From an uncultured Clostridia bacterium (GTDB lineage: Bacteria > Bacillota > Clostridia > TANB77 > CAG-508), in NCBI GenBank assembly GCA_948560265.1, contig CAOXTD010000031.1, positions 1 through 7,824 of the forward strand: 7,824 bases of DNA. Reading direction: 5' to 3'. Position 1 is the stretch's first letter. Every line of letters starts with the position of its first letter. A model generated the notes under the pieces. The model ran no database searches and was not told where the DNA came from. It worked only from the letters and a program-made list of their open reading frames with translations. Positions 1 through 6,939 of this stretch are shown in pieces. Made by a program: the position numbers and the translations under genes.

Positions 1-18
1 TTTCAATTTATAACGTGT

Positions 19-70
19 GTCCCCAACCTGACAATTTTGTCAGAAAAAGGAACGTCCCCAACCTGACAAA
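19..70. repeat. Two-copy REP-like repeat with nested inverted repeats
   Basis: A 16-base sequence, GTCCCCAACCTGACAA, occurs at 19-34 and again at 54-69. Between and around the copies are two competing inverted repeats. CTGACAA (28-34) pairs with TTGTCAG (37-43). TTTGTCAG (36-43) pairs with CTGACAAA (63-70) and encloses the near-palindrome GGAACGTCCC (49-58). From memory, the - strand reading with GGGGACGTTCC and TGTCA resembles short intergenic repeats common in Bacillota and often linked to Y1/REP-type transposases. That link is inference; no transposase gene is present here. Confidence 0.6.
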
Positions 71-88
71 CAAATTTCGCAAAAAGTC

Positions 89-117
89 TTGTTTTTTTCA
101 TAGTTTTATAGGATAAT
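89..117 (+). promoter_or_regulatory. Probable promoter of the coupling ATPase gene
   Basis: A candidate -35 box TTGTTT (89-94) and -10 box GATAAT (112-117) are separated by exactly 17 bases. The -10 box matches the SigA consensus at 5 of 6 positions, the -35 box only at 3 of 6. Transcription would begin near 124 and leave a leader of about 30 bases. The same -35 sequence with the same spacing occurs in the promoter at 7703-7731. Confidence 0.5.
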
Positions 118-140
118 ATATATTGTATATAACTATAAGA

Positions 141-149
141 AAGTGGTGA
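141..149 (+). promoter_or_regulatory. Ribosome binding site that sets a TTG start
   Basis: AAGTGGTGA matches the ideal AGGAGGTGA at 7 of 9 positions. Its core ends at 146, eight bases before the TTG at 155. The in-frame GTG codons at 143 and 146 lie inside this site and have no good binding site of their own, so 155 is the better start. Confidence 0.65.
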
Positions 150-154
150 GCTTT

Positions 155-2512
155 TTGAAATTAATCGATAAATTTTTAAAGTGTTTAAAAACAGATAGAA
201 ATACTTTTATGACCTATATATTAACGCTAATTTCGGCTTATATTGTAATAGATAGAATTGTAGAATTACTTTTTATTATTTTTACAGGTGTAGCTTATTC
301 TTATTGGGGTCCTATTCAATATTTCTTAGCATTAGCATGTTTAGCTTTCGCATTTTTATTTTCAGGACCATCAAAATTTGCTAAATCAGATGTTAATAAG
401 TTAAGAATCTTTCATTCCTTTATTGTATGCTTTTACATTGTAGGTTTATCAGCAGTTGTACAATGGGTAAATCAAGCAGTATGGATAGGACTATTATCTC
501 TACCAGGCTACACAGAATTTGCGCAAGAATTTTATTACCTATTTAGACCTGCTTTTACAGCCATTGGACTATATTTTCCTTTAGTTAGTTTTTATAAATT
601 ATTAAAATGGCTTCTATTTAAAATTAATGATACTAAAGATATCCGTGACTCTATTTTTGACTATGGTGGAATTGGATTAACCTCTGATAAAGAAGCACAT
701 GGTGTTTATACCTGCGAAGTCAAAGTGTGTGTAGATTCTGAAAGCGGTGTAGATGTTTGTATTCCAGAGAGTAAACGTTTTGAATCTTTCTTAATTGTGG
801 GAGTTTCTGGTTCTGGTAAAACTACAATGGTTTATGAACCAATGCTTGCAAGGGATATTGAGAGAAAATCTTTCTTTAAAGAAGTCTCTAAAGAAATGGG
901 CTTTACAGCATTAAAAACAGGCTTAGCTACTTTAAATTGTCCATATGATAACGAATATATTAATGAACATTTTAGTTTAGATATGTTAATACCTAATCCA
1001 GATAAATTAGATACTTACAAAGCTTATATGAAGAAAATGATTATTAACAGTTCTGGTGATAGAATTACGTATCGAAATATGGGTATTACTTATATTTCAG
1101 ATGAACATGAATCGGTAGAAAAAATTAAAAAAGTAGCTGATAATTATCAAATTCCAGTTAATTTAATTGATCCTAATCGCTCAGATTCTCCAGGATTAAA
1201 TCCATTTGTTTATGATGACCCTATTAAAACTGGTTTAACTATTTCTTCTGTATTAAAAGGTTTATTTATGCATAGCAGACCAGACACAGAACTCGCTTTT
1301 AGGGAAAATGAATCTGTTCAGATTGCTGAAAATCTATCTATTTTGTTAAAAGAGATGTACCCTCTTTTACATGATGGCTTGTTGCCAAACTTAGAAGATT
1401 TATTGAATATGTTAACAGACTTTACTATTGTAGAAGATATGGTTGAACAAATGAAACAAATTCCTGAAAAGGCAGAACAATATCGTATTTTAATTAAGTA
1501 CTTTGAAAATAATTTCTATAAAACTGGTAAGAATTTATTTAATACGAAAAGGTCTGTTACAACTGCCTCTTCTGTACTAGATAATTTACTAAGATACCCT
1601 GGTGTAAAAAATATTTTATGTAATAGATCTAATAATTTGAACTATGACAAAATTTTGGCTAATGGTGAAATTACATTATTATGTACTCGTAGAGGAGACT
1701 TAGGAGAAACTGCTCATAAAGCATTTGGTTTATTCTTTATTTTATTAATGCAACAGTCTATCCTTTCTAGACCTGGAAATGACGGTAATCGTATTCCTCA
1801 CTTCCTATATATTGATGATTTTCCAGCTTATATTTGTAAAGCTACTGAACCAATTTATACTTTATATAGAAAATTCAAAGTAGCTACAGTATTAGATTCT
1901 CAAAACTTATCACAGTTAAGAGGAGATGTATATACAGATATGAGAGGAGATTACTTTAAAGATTTAATTTTATCTAATACAGTTAATAAGTTTATCTTCG
2001 GTAATGCCACTCCAGAAGATGTTAAATGGTGGGAAACTGCAATGCAAGATAAAAGAGAATGGACTTTTAATAATACCTATAATACCGATAAAGTAGAATA
2101 TGATCCTAAAAAAGGTAATATTGAATTCAAATGGAAACCTAACTATGCAGCTGGTAAAATTATGGCTTTAAAAGGTGGTCAAGTTATTTATAAAGTGAAA
2201 AAGACTAATGGACAAAGTTGGGTTAATAAAGGCAAAGTAGAGTCTATGGAGTCTAAATATAAGGACCCGCAAAAAATTAAGAAATATGATTTTTCAAAAT
2301 TTACTAGTGGCATTTCAGATATAGAGTCTGCTGCCAGAAAAGCTTTAAAGAAAAACAGAGGTAACTATTCAGCAGCAACAACAAGTAATAATAATTACAA
2401 CATTGACCGTGAAATTGACCCTATTCAAACCGATACTTCTGATTCTAATTTCTTATTTAACAATGATGAGGCTATTGTAGTAAATTTCAAGAAAGACAAA
2501 AAAGAAGAATAA
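155..2512 (+). CDS. VirD4/TraG-like type IV coupling ATPase, membrane-anchored
   Basis: This protein of about 785 residues resembles the type IV coupling proteins, which dock DNA or protein substrates to a conjugation channel at the cytoplasmic membrane. Numbered from the TTG at 155, several hydrophobic segments lie within residues 18-150 (roughly 18-46, 53-70, 84-101 and 131-148). The Walker A motif GVSGSGKT is at 216-223 and the Walker B LYIDDF at 551-556. A downstream DSQNLSQL at 581-588 matches the Q-containing motif typical of the family, and NPF is at 349-351. The canonical DPKGE stretch after Walker A is not seen. Instead, about 75 unfamiliar residues (233-308) come before a strand ending in LIDPN (337-341). 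The tail from about 735 is Asn-rich and ends in a charged lysine/glutamate run. In-frame GTG codons 12 and 9 bases upstream are less likely starts. No relaxase or VirB4 gene is visible nearby. The family call is good; the actual substrate is unknown. Confidence 0.8.
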   Translation: MKLIDKFLKCLKTDRNTFMTYILTLISAYIVIDRIVELLFIIFTGVAYSYWGPIQYFLALACLAFAFLFSGPSKFAKSDVNKLRIFHSFIVCFYIVGLSAVVQWVNQAVWIGLLSLPGYTEFAQEFYYLFRPAFTAIGLYFPLVSFYKLLKWLLFKINDTKDIRDSIFDYGGIGLTSDKEAHGVYTCEVKVCVDSESGVDVCIPESKRFESFLIVGVSGSGKTTMVYEPMLARDIERKSFFKEVSKEMGFTALKTGLATLNCPYDNEYINEHFSLDMLIPNPDKLDTYKAYMKKMIINSSGDRITYRNMGITYISDEHESVEKIKKVADNYQIPVNLIDPNRSDSPGLNPFVYDDPIKTGLTISSVLKGLFMHSRPDTELAFRENESVQIAENLSILLKEMYPLLHDGLLPNLEDLLNMLTDFTIVEDMVEQMKQIPEKAEQYRILIKYFENNFYKTGKNLFNTKRSVTTASSVLDNLLRYPGVKNILCNRSNNLNYDKILANGEITLLCTRRGDLGETAHKAFGLFFILLMQQSILSRPGNDGNRIPHFLYIDDFPAYICKATEPIYTLYRKFKVATVLDSQNLSQLRGDVYTDMRGDYFKDLILSNTVNKFIFGNATPEDVKWWETAMQDKREWTFNNTYNTDKVEYDPKKGNIEFKWKPNYAAGKIMALKGGQVIYKVKKTNGQSWVNKGKVESMESKYKDPQKIKKYDFSKFTSGISDIESAARKALKKNRGNYSAATTSNNNYNIDREIDPIQTDTSDSNFLFNNDEAIVVNFKKDKKEE

Positions 2513-2520
2513 AAAATTAA

Positions 2521-2556
2521 CTCCCAGTATGAAACTGGGAGATTTTTTATTTTTTT
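2521..2556. terminator. Bidirectional terminator between convergent genes
   Basis: CTCCCAGT (2521-2528) and ACTGGGAG (2534-2541) form a perfect 8-bp stem around the loop ATGAA. A T-rich run (2542-2556) follows on the + strand. The A-rich run 2511-2520 supplies the T-tract for the - strand. It can therefore end both the ATPase transcript and the winged-helix transcript. Confidence 0.9.
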
Positions 2557-2569
2557 AATAATAAAGCTC

Positions 2570-3511
2570 TTATATTCCTAATAATTTGACTTCAATGTTT
2601 TCCATTTTATATTTTTTCGTTTCTTCATCTAACTTAAATTCTACTAAAGTTTTTGCTAATGTTTCTTCATTTTGTCTTAAATCGGTAGTAAAGTATAATT
2701 TAATTTTTGCAATTTCTACTTGATTCATAACAATATTCTTAAATGTTTCTGCCATATGCTTTTCATCTTCACAAATTAAAATTAATTGCGGCAATTGCAT
2801 ATATCCTGAATCCCCCACTTGATAGTTATCATAGAAGTCTTTATACAATTTCATCTTATCTACCAATTTCTTTTCCCAATCCTCTTCTCTACGAATTACT
2901 TCAAAAACAAATTGAATAGACTTATTATTTTTAGTTAATGTAACACTTCCTCCACTTGCTTTAAATGTTTTTCCTGCCATTTTTGCAGTAAATGCTGGTT
3001 TTGGCATATATGAATCAAAGGCTTTTACCTTTCTTAAATATGCTATCATAGTTTGGTTTCCAGCTAATCTCTTCTTAATCATAGGAACTGGTTTTGTGTT
3101 ATCTGTTGGTTGCCAATTTGATTCAATATTACGAGAATTAAGTAGATATTTTCCCATCTTCTCTAAACAGTAAATACGATAAATTCCTTTTCCATCTTCA
3201 GAGTCAAAGTAATATCTTGTTAAAATTTTTGTTTTTACTAATTGTTCTAACTTCATGTTTAGTTTATCTTGTGAACCAACTTCAATTCCCTTCCATTCTA
3301 ACATTTGTAGTAATTGTCTTGAAGTGATAAATTCAAATTCATTTACTAATTCCATAATAGCAAAGTGTAAATCATTAATATGTCCTATATTAATTCTATG
3401 TACGATTTGGTTCATAGACACATAGCCATCTTTTCCGTCAAATACTTTTAATTCACCTGGGCGAACTGCAAACGGTGATACCGTTGCTTTTATCTCATTA
3501 TCTTCTACCAT
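2570..3511 (-). CDS. Winged-helix protein resembling the replication-relaxation family
   Basis: The 313-residue protein has no membrane segment or signal peptide. Residues 45-105 look like a winged helix-turn-helix: a helix around 46-58, ITSRQLLQML at 62-71, a second helix at 82-93, then a hairpin. The C-terminal half (about 165-280) has alternating strands and helices with FVFEVIRRE (201-209), a Lys/Tyr-rich helix (KLVDKMKLYKDFY, 215-227) and the hydrophobic strand LPQLILICED (240-249). This layout resembles the replication-relaxation family (Pfam Replic_Relax), often found on mobile elements near coupling ATPases and relaxases. The expected acidic/Arg pattern in FEVIRREED is altered, so catalysis cannot be assumed. 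The ATG at 3511 has a perfect GGAGG (3521-3525) nine bases upstream. The gene converges on the ATPase gene with 57 bases between stops. The family call rests on pattern recognition; a plain DNA-binding regulator is the main alternative. Confidence 0.6.
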   Translation of the reverse strand: MVEDNEIKATVSPFAVRPGELKVFDGKDGYVSMNQIVHRINIGHINDLHFAIMELVNEFEFITSRQLLQMLEWKGIEVGSQDKLNMKLEQLVKTKILTRYYFDSEDGKGIYRIYCLEKMGKYLLNSRNIESNWQPTDNTKPVPMIKKRLAGNQTMIAYLRKVKAFDSYMPKPAFTAKMAGKTFKASGGSVTLTKNNKSIQFVFEVIRREEDWEKKLVDKMKLYKDFYDNYQVGDSGYMQLPQLILICEDEKHMAETFKNIVMNQVEIAKIKLYFTTDLRQNEETLAKTLVEFKLDEETKKYKMENIEVKLLGI

Positions 3512-3531
3512 ATCTTTTTTCCTCCAAACTC

Positions 3532-3560
3532 ATTGTAACATATATCTTAAGATTTGTCCA
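3532..3560 (-). promoter_or_regulatory. Promoter of the winged-helix gene
   Basis: On the - strand, TGGACA (3555-3560) and TACAAT (3532-3537) each match the SigA consensus at 5 of 6 positions and are 17 bases apart. Transcription would start near 3525, giving a very short leader of about 14 bases that just includes the GGAGG ribosome binding site. Confidence 0.7.
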
Positions 3561-3576
3561 ACTTTTTATTTAAATA

Positions 3577-3603
3577 AGAACTTGCTATATTATAGCAAGT
3601 TCT
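3577..3603 (-). terminator. Intrinsic terminator overlapping the end of rluB
   Basis: AGAACTTGCTATA (3577-3589) and its exact reverse complement (3591-3603) flank a single base. This gives a hairpin with a 12-bp stem and a 3-base loop. On the - strand the first arm is made from the last codons and stop of the pseudouridine synthase gene. The trailing sequence TATTTAAATAAAAAG is T-rich only at first, so the terminator may be of moderate strength. Confidence 0.75.
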
Positions 3604-4315
3604 CCACTTCTTGTTTTTTTAAATATCTCCATTGTCCTAATTTCAAATCTTTTACATTTAGATTTCCTATTTTGCTTCTATGTAAAGCTAATACTCTTCT
3701 TCCTACCGCTTCACACATACGCCTTACTTGTCTATTTTTTCCTTCATGAATGGTAATTTCAAGCCTGGAAATATTCTTTTCTGTATCAATTTTCATAATT
3801 CTTACTTGCGCTGGTTTTGTAACATATTCACCTATATCTACGCCTTGTTTTAATTGTTCTACCTCAGATTCAGCAATAGTTCCTTTTACTGTTACTTGAT
3901 ATGTTTTAGTTATTTCATGTTTTGGATGCGTTATTTTATATACAAAGTCTCCATCATTACTTAAAATCAAAGCTCCTGAAGTATACATGTCTAATCTTCC
4001 TACAGGCACAACAGAAGTTTTGACCTTCTTGCCATGTTCTTTCAATAATTCCATAACAGTTGGTCTATTAAATTGATCTTTTACTGTTGTAACATAACCA
4101 ATGGGTTTGTTTAATAAAATATATACTTTTTCTATCTGATTTGAAACTAGTTTATCTTCATAGCATATTTCATCTTTTTCAGGGTCTATTTTTGTTCCAA
4201 GCTCTGTTATGACTTGTCCATTGACTTTGACTTTTCCTTGTAAAATCTTCTCTTCTGCTTTTCGTCTAGAACAAATCCCTTGATTGGCTAAGAATTTTTG
4301 TAAGCGTTCTTCCAT
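3590..4315 (-). CDS. rluB: RluB/RsuA-family rRNA pseudouridine synthase
   Basis: The enzyme converts a specific uridine in rRNA to pseudouridine; RluB acts on 23S rRNA (position 2605 in E. coli numbering). The 241-residue length is typical of the family. An S4 RNA-binding domain occupies residues 1-60 (RLQKFLANQGICSRRKAEE). The catalytic motif is VGRLDMYTSG, with the nucleophile Asp109. A further family motif, GKNRQVRRMCEAVG, lies near residues 192-205. The ATG is two bases beyond the stop of the RluD-type gene. Its ribosome binding site (GAGGAAA) lies inside the last codons of that gene, so translation is probably coupled. It is the last gene of the four-gene operon and its 3' end is folded into the terminator. 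The RsuA/RluB/RluE/RluF subfamily is secure; RluB is the most likely member because of its length, S4 domain and Bacillota context. Confidence 0.85.
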   Translation of the reverse strand: MEERLQKFLANQGICSRRKAEEKILQGKVKVNGQVITELGTKIDPEKDEICYEDKLVSNQIEKVYILLNKPIGYVTTVKDQFNRPTVMELLKEHGKKVKTSVVPVGRLDMYTSGALILSNDGDFVYKITHPKHEITKTYQVTVKGTIAESEVEQLKQGVDIGEYVTKPAQVRIMKIDTEKNISRLEITIHEGKNRQVRRMCEAVGRRVLALHRSKIGNLNVKDLKLGQWRYLKKQEVENLL

Positions 4316-4317
4316 CT

Positions 4318-5214
4318 CTATTTTCCTCTATTTCTTAAATCTGATACTATATTTACAAAATACTCTGGTAAAGGTGCTTCTAAACACATATCTTTCTTTG
4401 TAATAGGGTGTTTAAATTCTAACCTATGCGCATGTAGCATTTGTCCTTCTATCTGAAATTCATTCTTTCCATTAGAATATACCATATCACCAACTACTGG
4501 ATGTCCAATTTCTGCCATATGTACTCTGATTTGATGTGTTCTACCTGTTTCAATTTTAACTTCTAAGTAGGTATACTTCTCAAATCTTTCTAGCACTTTA
4601 AAATGAGTAATCGCTTCTTTTCCCTTTGGTGTTACTGCCATTTTTTTACGGTCTTTGGTACTTCTTCCTATTGGCATTTTAATGGTTGCTTCATTTTCTG
4701 GTACAATTCCTCTTACTAAAGCTAAATAGGTCTTTTTTACTTCTCTATTTTGAATTTGCTCGCTTATAGCTAGATGTGCTTTATCATTTTTTGCAATAAC
4801 TAATAGTCCAGATGTATCTTTATCTAAACGGTGTACTATCCCTGGTCTTAATTCTCCACCAATTCCCGATAAATTTCCTTTACAATGTGCCATTATCGCA
4901 TTAACTAAGGTACCATCTGGATTTCCTGCTGCTGGATGCACTACCATTCCTTTTGCTTTATTAATCACTATGATATCTTCATCTTCATATATAACATCTA
5001 GTGGAAGTTCCTGTGGCTGTAAGCCTATTTCTTTCACTTCTGGTATTTGAATAGTCACCACATCTCCTACTTGTGTCAAATAAGAAGATTTCGTTGCCTT
5101 ACCATTTACTAAAATGTTTTCTTCTTCTATTAATCTTTGAACAGCTACACGAGATATTTCCTGCTTTTCTGCTATATATTTATCAATTCGTTGTCCGCTT
5201 TCTTCTACAATCAA
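4318..5214 (-). CDS. rluD: RluD-family 23S rRNA pseudouridine synthase
   Basis: This 298-residue enzyme belongs to the RluA/RluD family. RluD modifies uridines of helix 69 of 23S rRNA in E. coli; Bacillota members such as YlyB are close relatives, but their exact targets are less certain. Residues 1-60 form an S4 domain (RIDKYIAEK, then SRVAVQRLIEEENILVNG). The catalytic motif HRLDKDTSGLLV at 128-139 carries Asp131, and the later GRTHQIRVHM motif is also present. The gene starts with TTG: the ribosome binding site AGAGGAG is six bases upstream and no better-placed ATG exists. In many bacteria the gene follows lspA; here a large membrane protein gene precedes it by only 12 bases. Family assignment is firm; the exact substrate uridines are inferred. 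Confidence 0.88.
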   Translation of the reverse strand: MIVEESGQRIDKYIAEKQEISRVAVQRLIEEENILVNGKATKSSYLTQVGDVVTIQIPEVKEIGLQPQELPLDVIYEDEDIIVINKAKGMVVHPAAGNPDGTLVNAIMAHCKGNLSGIGGELRPGIVHRLDKDTSGLLVIAKNDKAHLAISEQIQNREVKKTYLALVRGIVPENEATIKMPIGRSTKDRKKMAVTPKGKEAITHFKVLERFEKYTYLEVKIETGRTHQIRVHMAEIGHPVVGDMVYSNGKNEFQIEGQMLHAHRLEFKHPITKKDMCLEAPLPEYFVNIVSDLRNRGK

Positions 5215-5220
5215 TTTCGT

Positions 5221-5227
5221 CTCCTCT
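5221..5227 (-). promoter_or_regulatory. Ribosome binding site supporting a TTG start
   Basis: Read on the - strand, AGAGGAG is followed by the six bases ACGAAA and then TTG (5212-5214). The site touches the stop codon of the upstream membrane-protein gene (5227-5229), which suggests reinitiation or coupling between the two genes. Confidence 0.75.
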
Positions 5228-6912
5228 TAATTATCAATTATTCTTTCATAAACCACGAAGTAATCGTCTGAATACAATTCTATATATTTGTCATCTCTTG
5301 ATAAAAACATATTTAATTTTGTGTTTTTACCAATAATAACATGTGTAATATCATATTTTACCATTTTGTCTTCATAATAAGTACTAATATTAGAAACATT
5401 AATATAATCTGAAAAAATATCTCTTCCTTCCCACTTTCCTTCTTCATTTTTAGTTCCATTAAACTCTGGCGCATATAAATCTGCTCTAGAGTCAATAAAG
5501 ACTGGTATTCCACGATAAAGCAAATAACTTCCATAATTATATTCATTAAATAGTCGTATATTATTAATATCTAAATTTTCTAGAATAAAGTTAGAAGCTT
5601 CTACAGGATAAGATCTTTCATTGACAAAGTGGTCTTTTTCCTTTCCACGATATAGCAAAATACTAAGTAAAATTACTATCAAAATGGTAAATATTCTTCC
5701 CAAAATAGTAGTTGCAAATTCTACTACTGCTTTTGTACCATTTTTGTCATATTTTTCAATTAATGCTGCTATTAACTTGGCAAAAATGAATCCTGCCATA
5801 ATAGCAAACAAAGCAGTTTGCCTTCTAGACATTAAGCTTAATATAGTAAGTCCACCTATCATAAAGAAATCACTTAAACTTGCTTTTGTATCTGTAAAAA
5901 TTAGTAAAAGTATATATACTATAAATGTAATTAGCATTGCCCTGTTGTTAATCAAGATTAATGGTTGGTGCTCACTAATATTTTGAGTTGTATTTCCTTG
6001 CATGGTTTTGACAAGGTATGTATATGGCACTTCTCCTAAAGGTGTTAAAAGTCCTGTAAACACACATATAATCATAATAATGATTAGCCATTTTACTGCT
6101 GGCTTTTTTTCGAAAATAACTTTATAAGGTTTTTTTCTTCTTTTTTTGGTATTTTCTTCTGATTTTTCTTTATCTAGTTCCAATTGAGCAAGTTTTGCTT
6201 CTTGTTTCTCAATAACATCCTTTTCGCCTTTTTTTACTAATCTTTTTAATTTAGCTTTATTTCTTTTAATAGCAAACCAATAATATATTTTAGTATCACA
6301 TGTAAGAGCCAATATATATTCTGCAATATATGGTAAGTATAATACAAAATAAAATGGCCATACTGCACAATGTAAGTTAGCAAGTAAAATTGGAATAATC
6401 ACTAAATAAACTGCATATCTCTTCTTTTTTGTTTGAATAAACTGTTCTATAAATAGAATCGTGAGTGCAAATAGAATATAAGTTACAAGTTGTGCTCTTG
6501 CTGTGATAAAGTCTTTCAATAAATACATGATAACCATAGCAATAAAAAAGCTAACTAATGGATTTTTGCATAGTTTATTTAAAATGTAATAAATCAACAC
6601 TCCTAGTATCATTGCTAAAAGGATAGTGGCTATATAGATTGCCGCAAATCCTCCTATGCCTATATTTTCTCCTAATTGATACACTAAATAGGTTGCAACA
6701 TCATATCCCCAATGAGGATACGTATATGGCAAGTCTTCATGCCAAGAAAATGGATCTTGCATGTCTATATTTCCTGTTTCGATAATGTGTTTTCCAATGG
6801 TAATACTATAATAAGTATCATTTTGGAAAGTAACTGGTGTTAGTGCAAAGCAAAAAATTAAAATACAAAATATTGCTAATACATGAAATTTCATTTTTGT
6901 TTTTTGTGACAT
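5227..6912 (-). CDS. Polytopic membrane protein resembling GT-C glycosyltransferases
   Basis: The 561-residue protein has about ten hydrophobic segments, including roughly 8-26, 86-110, 118-132, 142-158, 167-182, 184-204, 274-290, 325-340, 345-362 and 403-420. The loop after the first segment contains NDTYYSITIGKHI (31-43) and DPFSW (53-57). With LANLHCAVWPF (178-188), SRRQTALFAI (362-371) and IDSRADLY (473-480), this follows the pattern of bacterial membrane proteins that resemble GT-C enzymes, which move sugars from lipid-linked donors outside the membrane. A highly charged segment (215-270), probably cytoplasmic and partly coiled coil, is inserted in the middle. The C-terminal ~140 residues form a soluble domain, probably outside the cell. 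The ATG has AGGAG nine bases upstream and lies 27 bases after the hydrolase gene. The family resemblance is from memory; catalytic activity and substrate are not known. Confidence 0.6.
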   Translation of the reverse strand: MSQKTKMKFHVLAIFCILIFCFALTPVTFQNDTYYSITIGKHIIETGNIDMQDPFSWHEDLPYTYPHWGYDVATYLVYQLGENIGIGGFAAIYIATILLAMILGVLIYYILNKLCKNPLVSFFIAMVIMYLLKDFITARAQLVTYILFALTILFIEQFIQTKKKRYAVYLVIIPILLANLHCAVWPFYFVLYLPYIAEYILALTCDTKIYYWFAIKRNKAKLKRLVKKGEKDVIEKQEAKLAQLELDKEKSEENTKKRRKKPYKVIFEKKPAVKWLIIIMIICVFTGLLTPLGEVPYTYLVKTMQGNTTQNISEHQPLILINNRAMLITFIVYILLLIFTDTKASLSDFFMIGGLTILSLMSRRQTALFAIMAGFIFAKLIAALIEKYDKNGTKAVVEFATTILGRIFTILIVILLSILLYRGKEKDHFVNERSYPVEASNFILENLDINNIRLFNEYNYGSYLLYRGIPVFIDSRADLYAPEFNGTKNEEGKWEGRDIFSDYINVSNISTYYEDKMVKYDITHVIIGKNTKLNMFLSRDDKYIELYSDDYFVVYERIIDN

Positions 6913-6939
6913 TATTTTACACTCCTAATTTTATTTTTG

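Noticed and set aside
19..70. CRISPR array
   Set aside because: There are only two copies, and the segment between them takes part in the inverted repeats. No further units or cas genes are seen.
5073..5336. Open frame of 87 codons on the + strand
   Set aside because: It lies opposite the well-supported rluD and membrane-protein genes, has no good ribosome binding site and shows no recognisable family.
5358..5546. Open frame of 62 codons on the - strand
   Set aside because: It is an alternative frame inside the membrane-protein gene, without support for its own start.
5621..5986. Open frame of 121 codons on the + strand
   Set aside because: It is antisense to the membrane protein; its hydrophobic residues mirror the membrane segments on the other strand.
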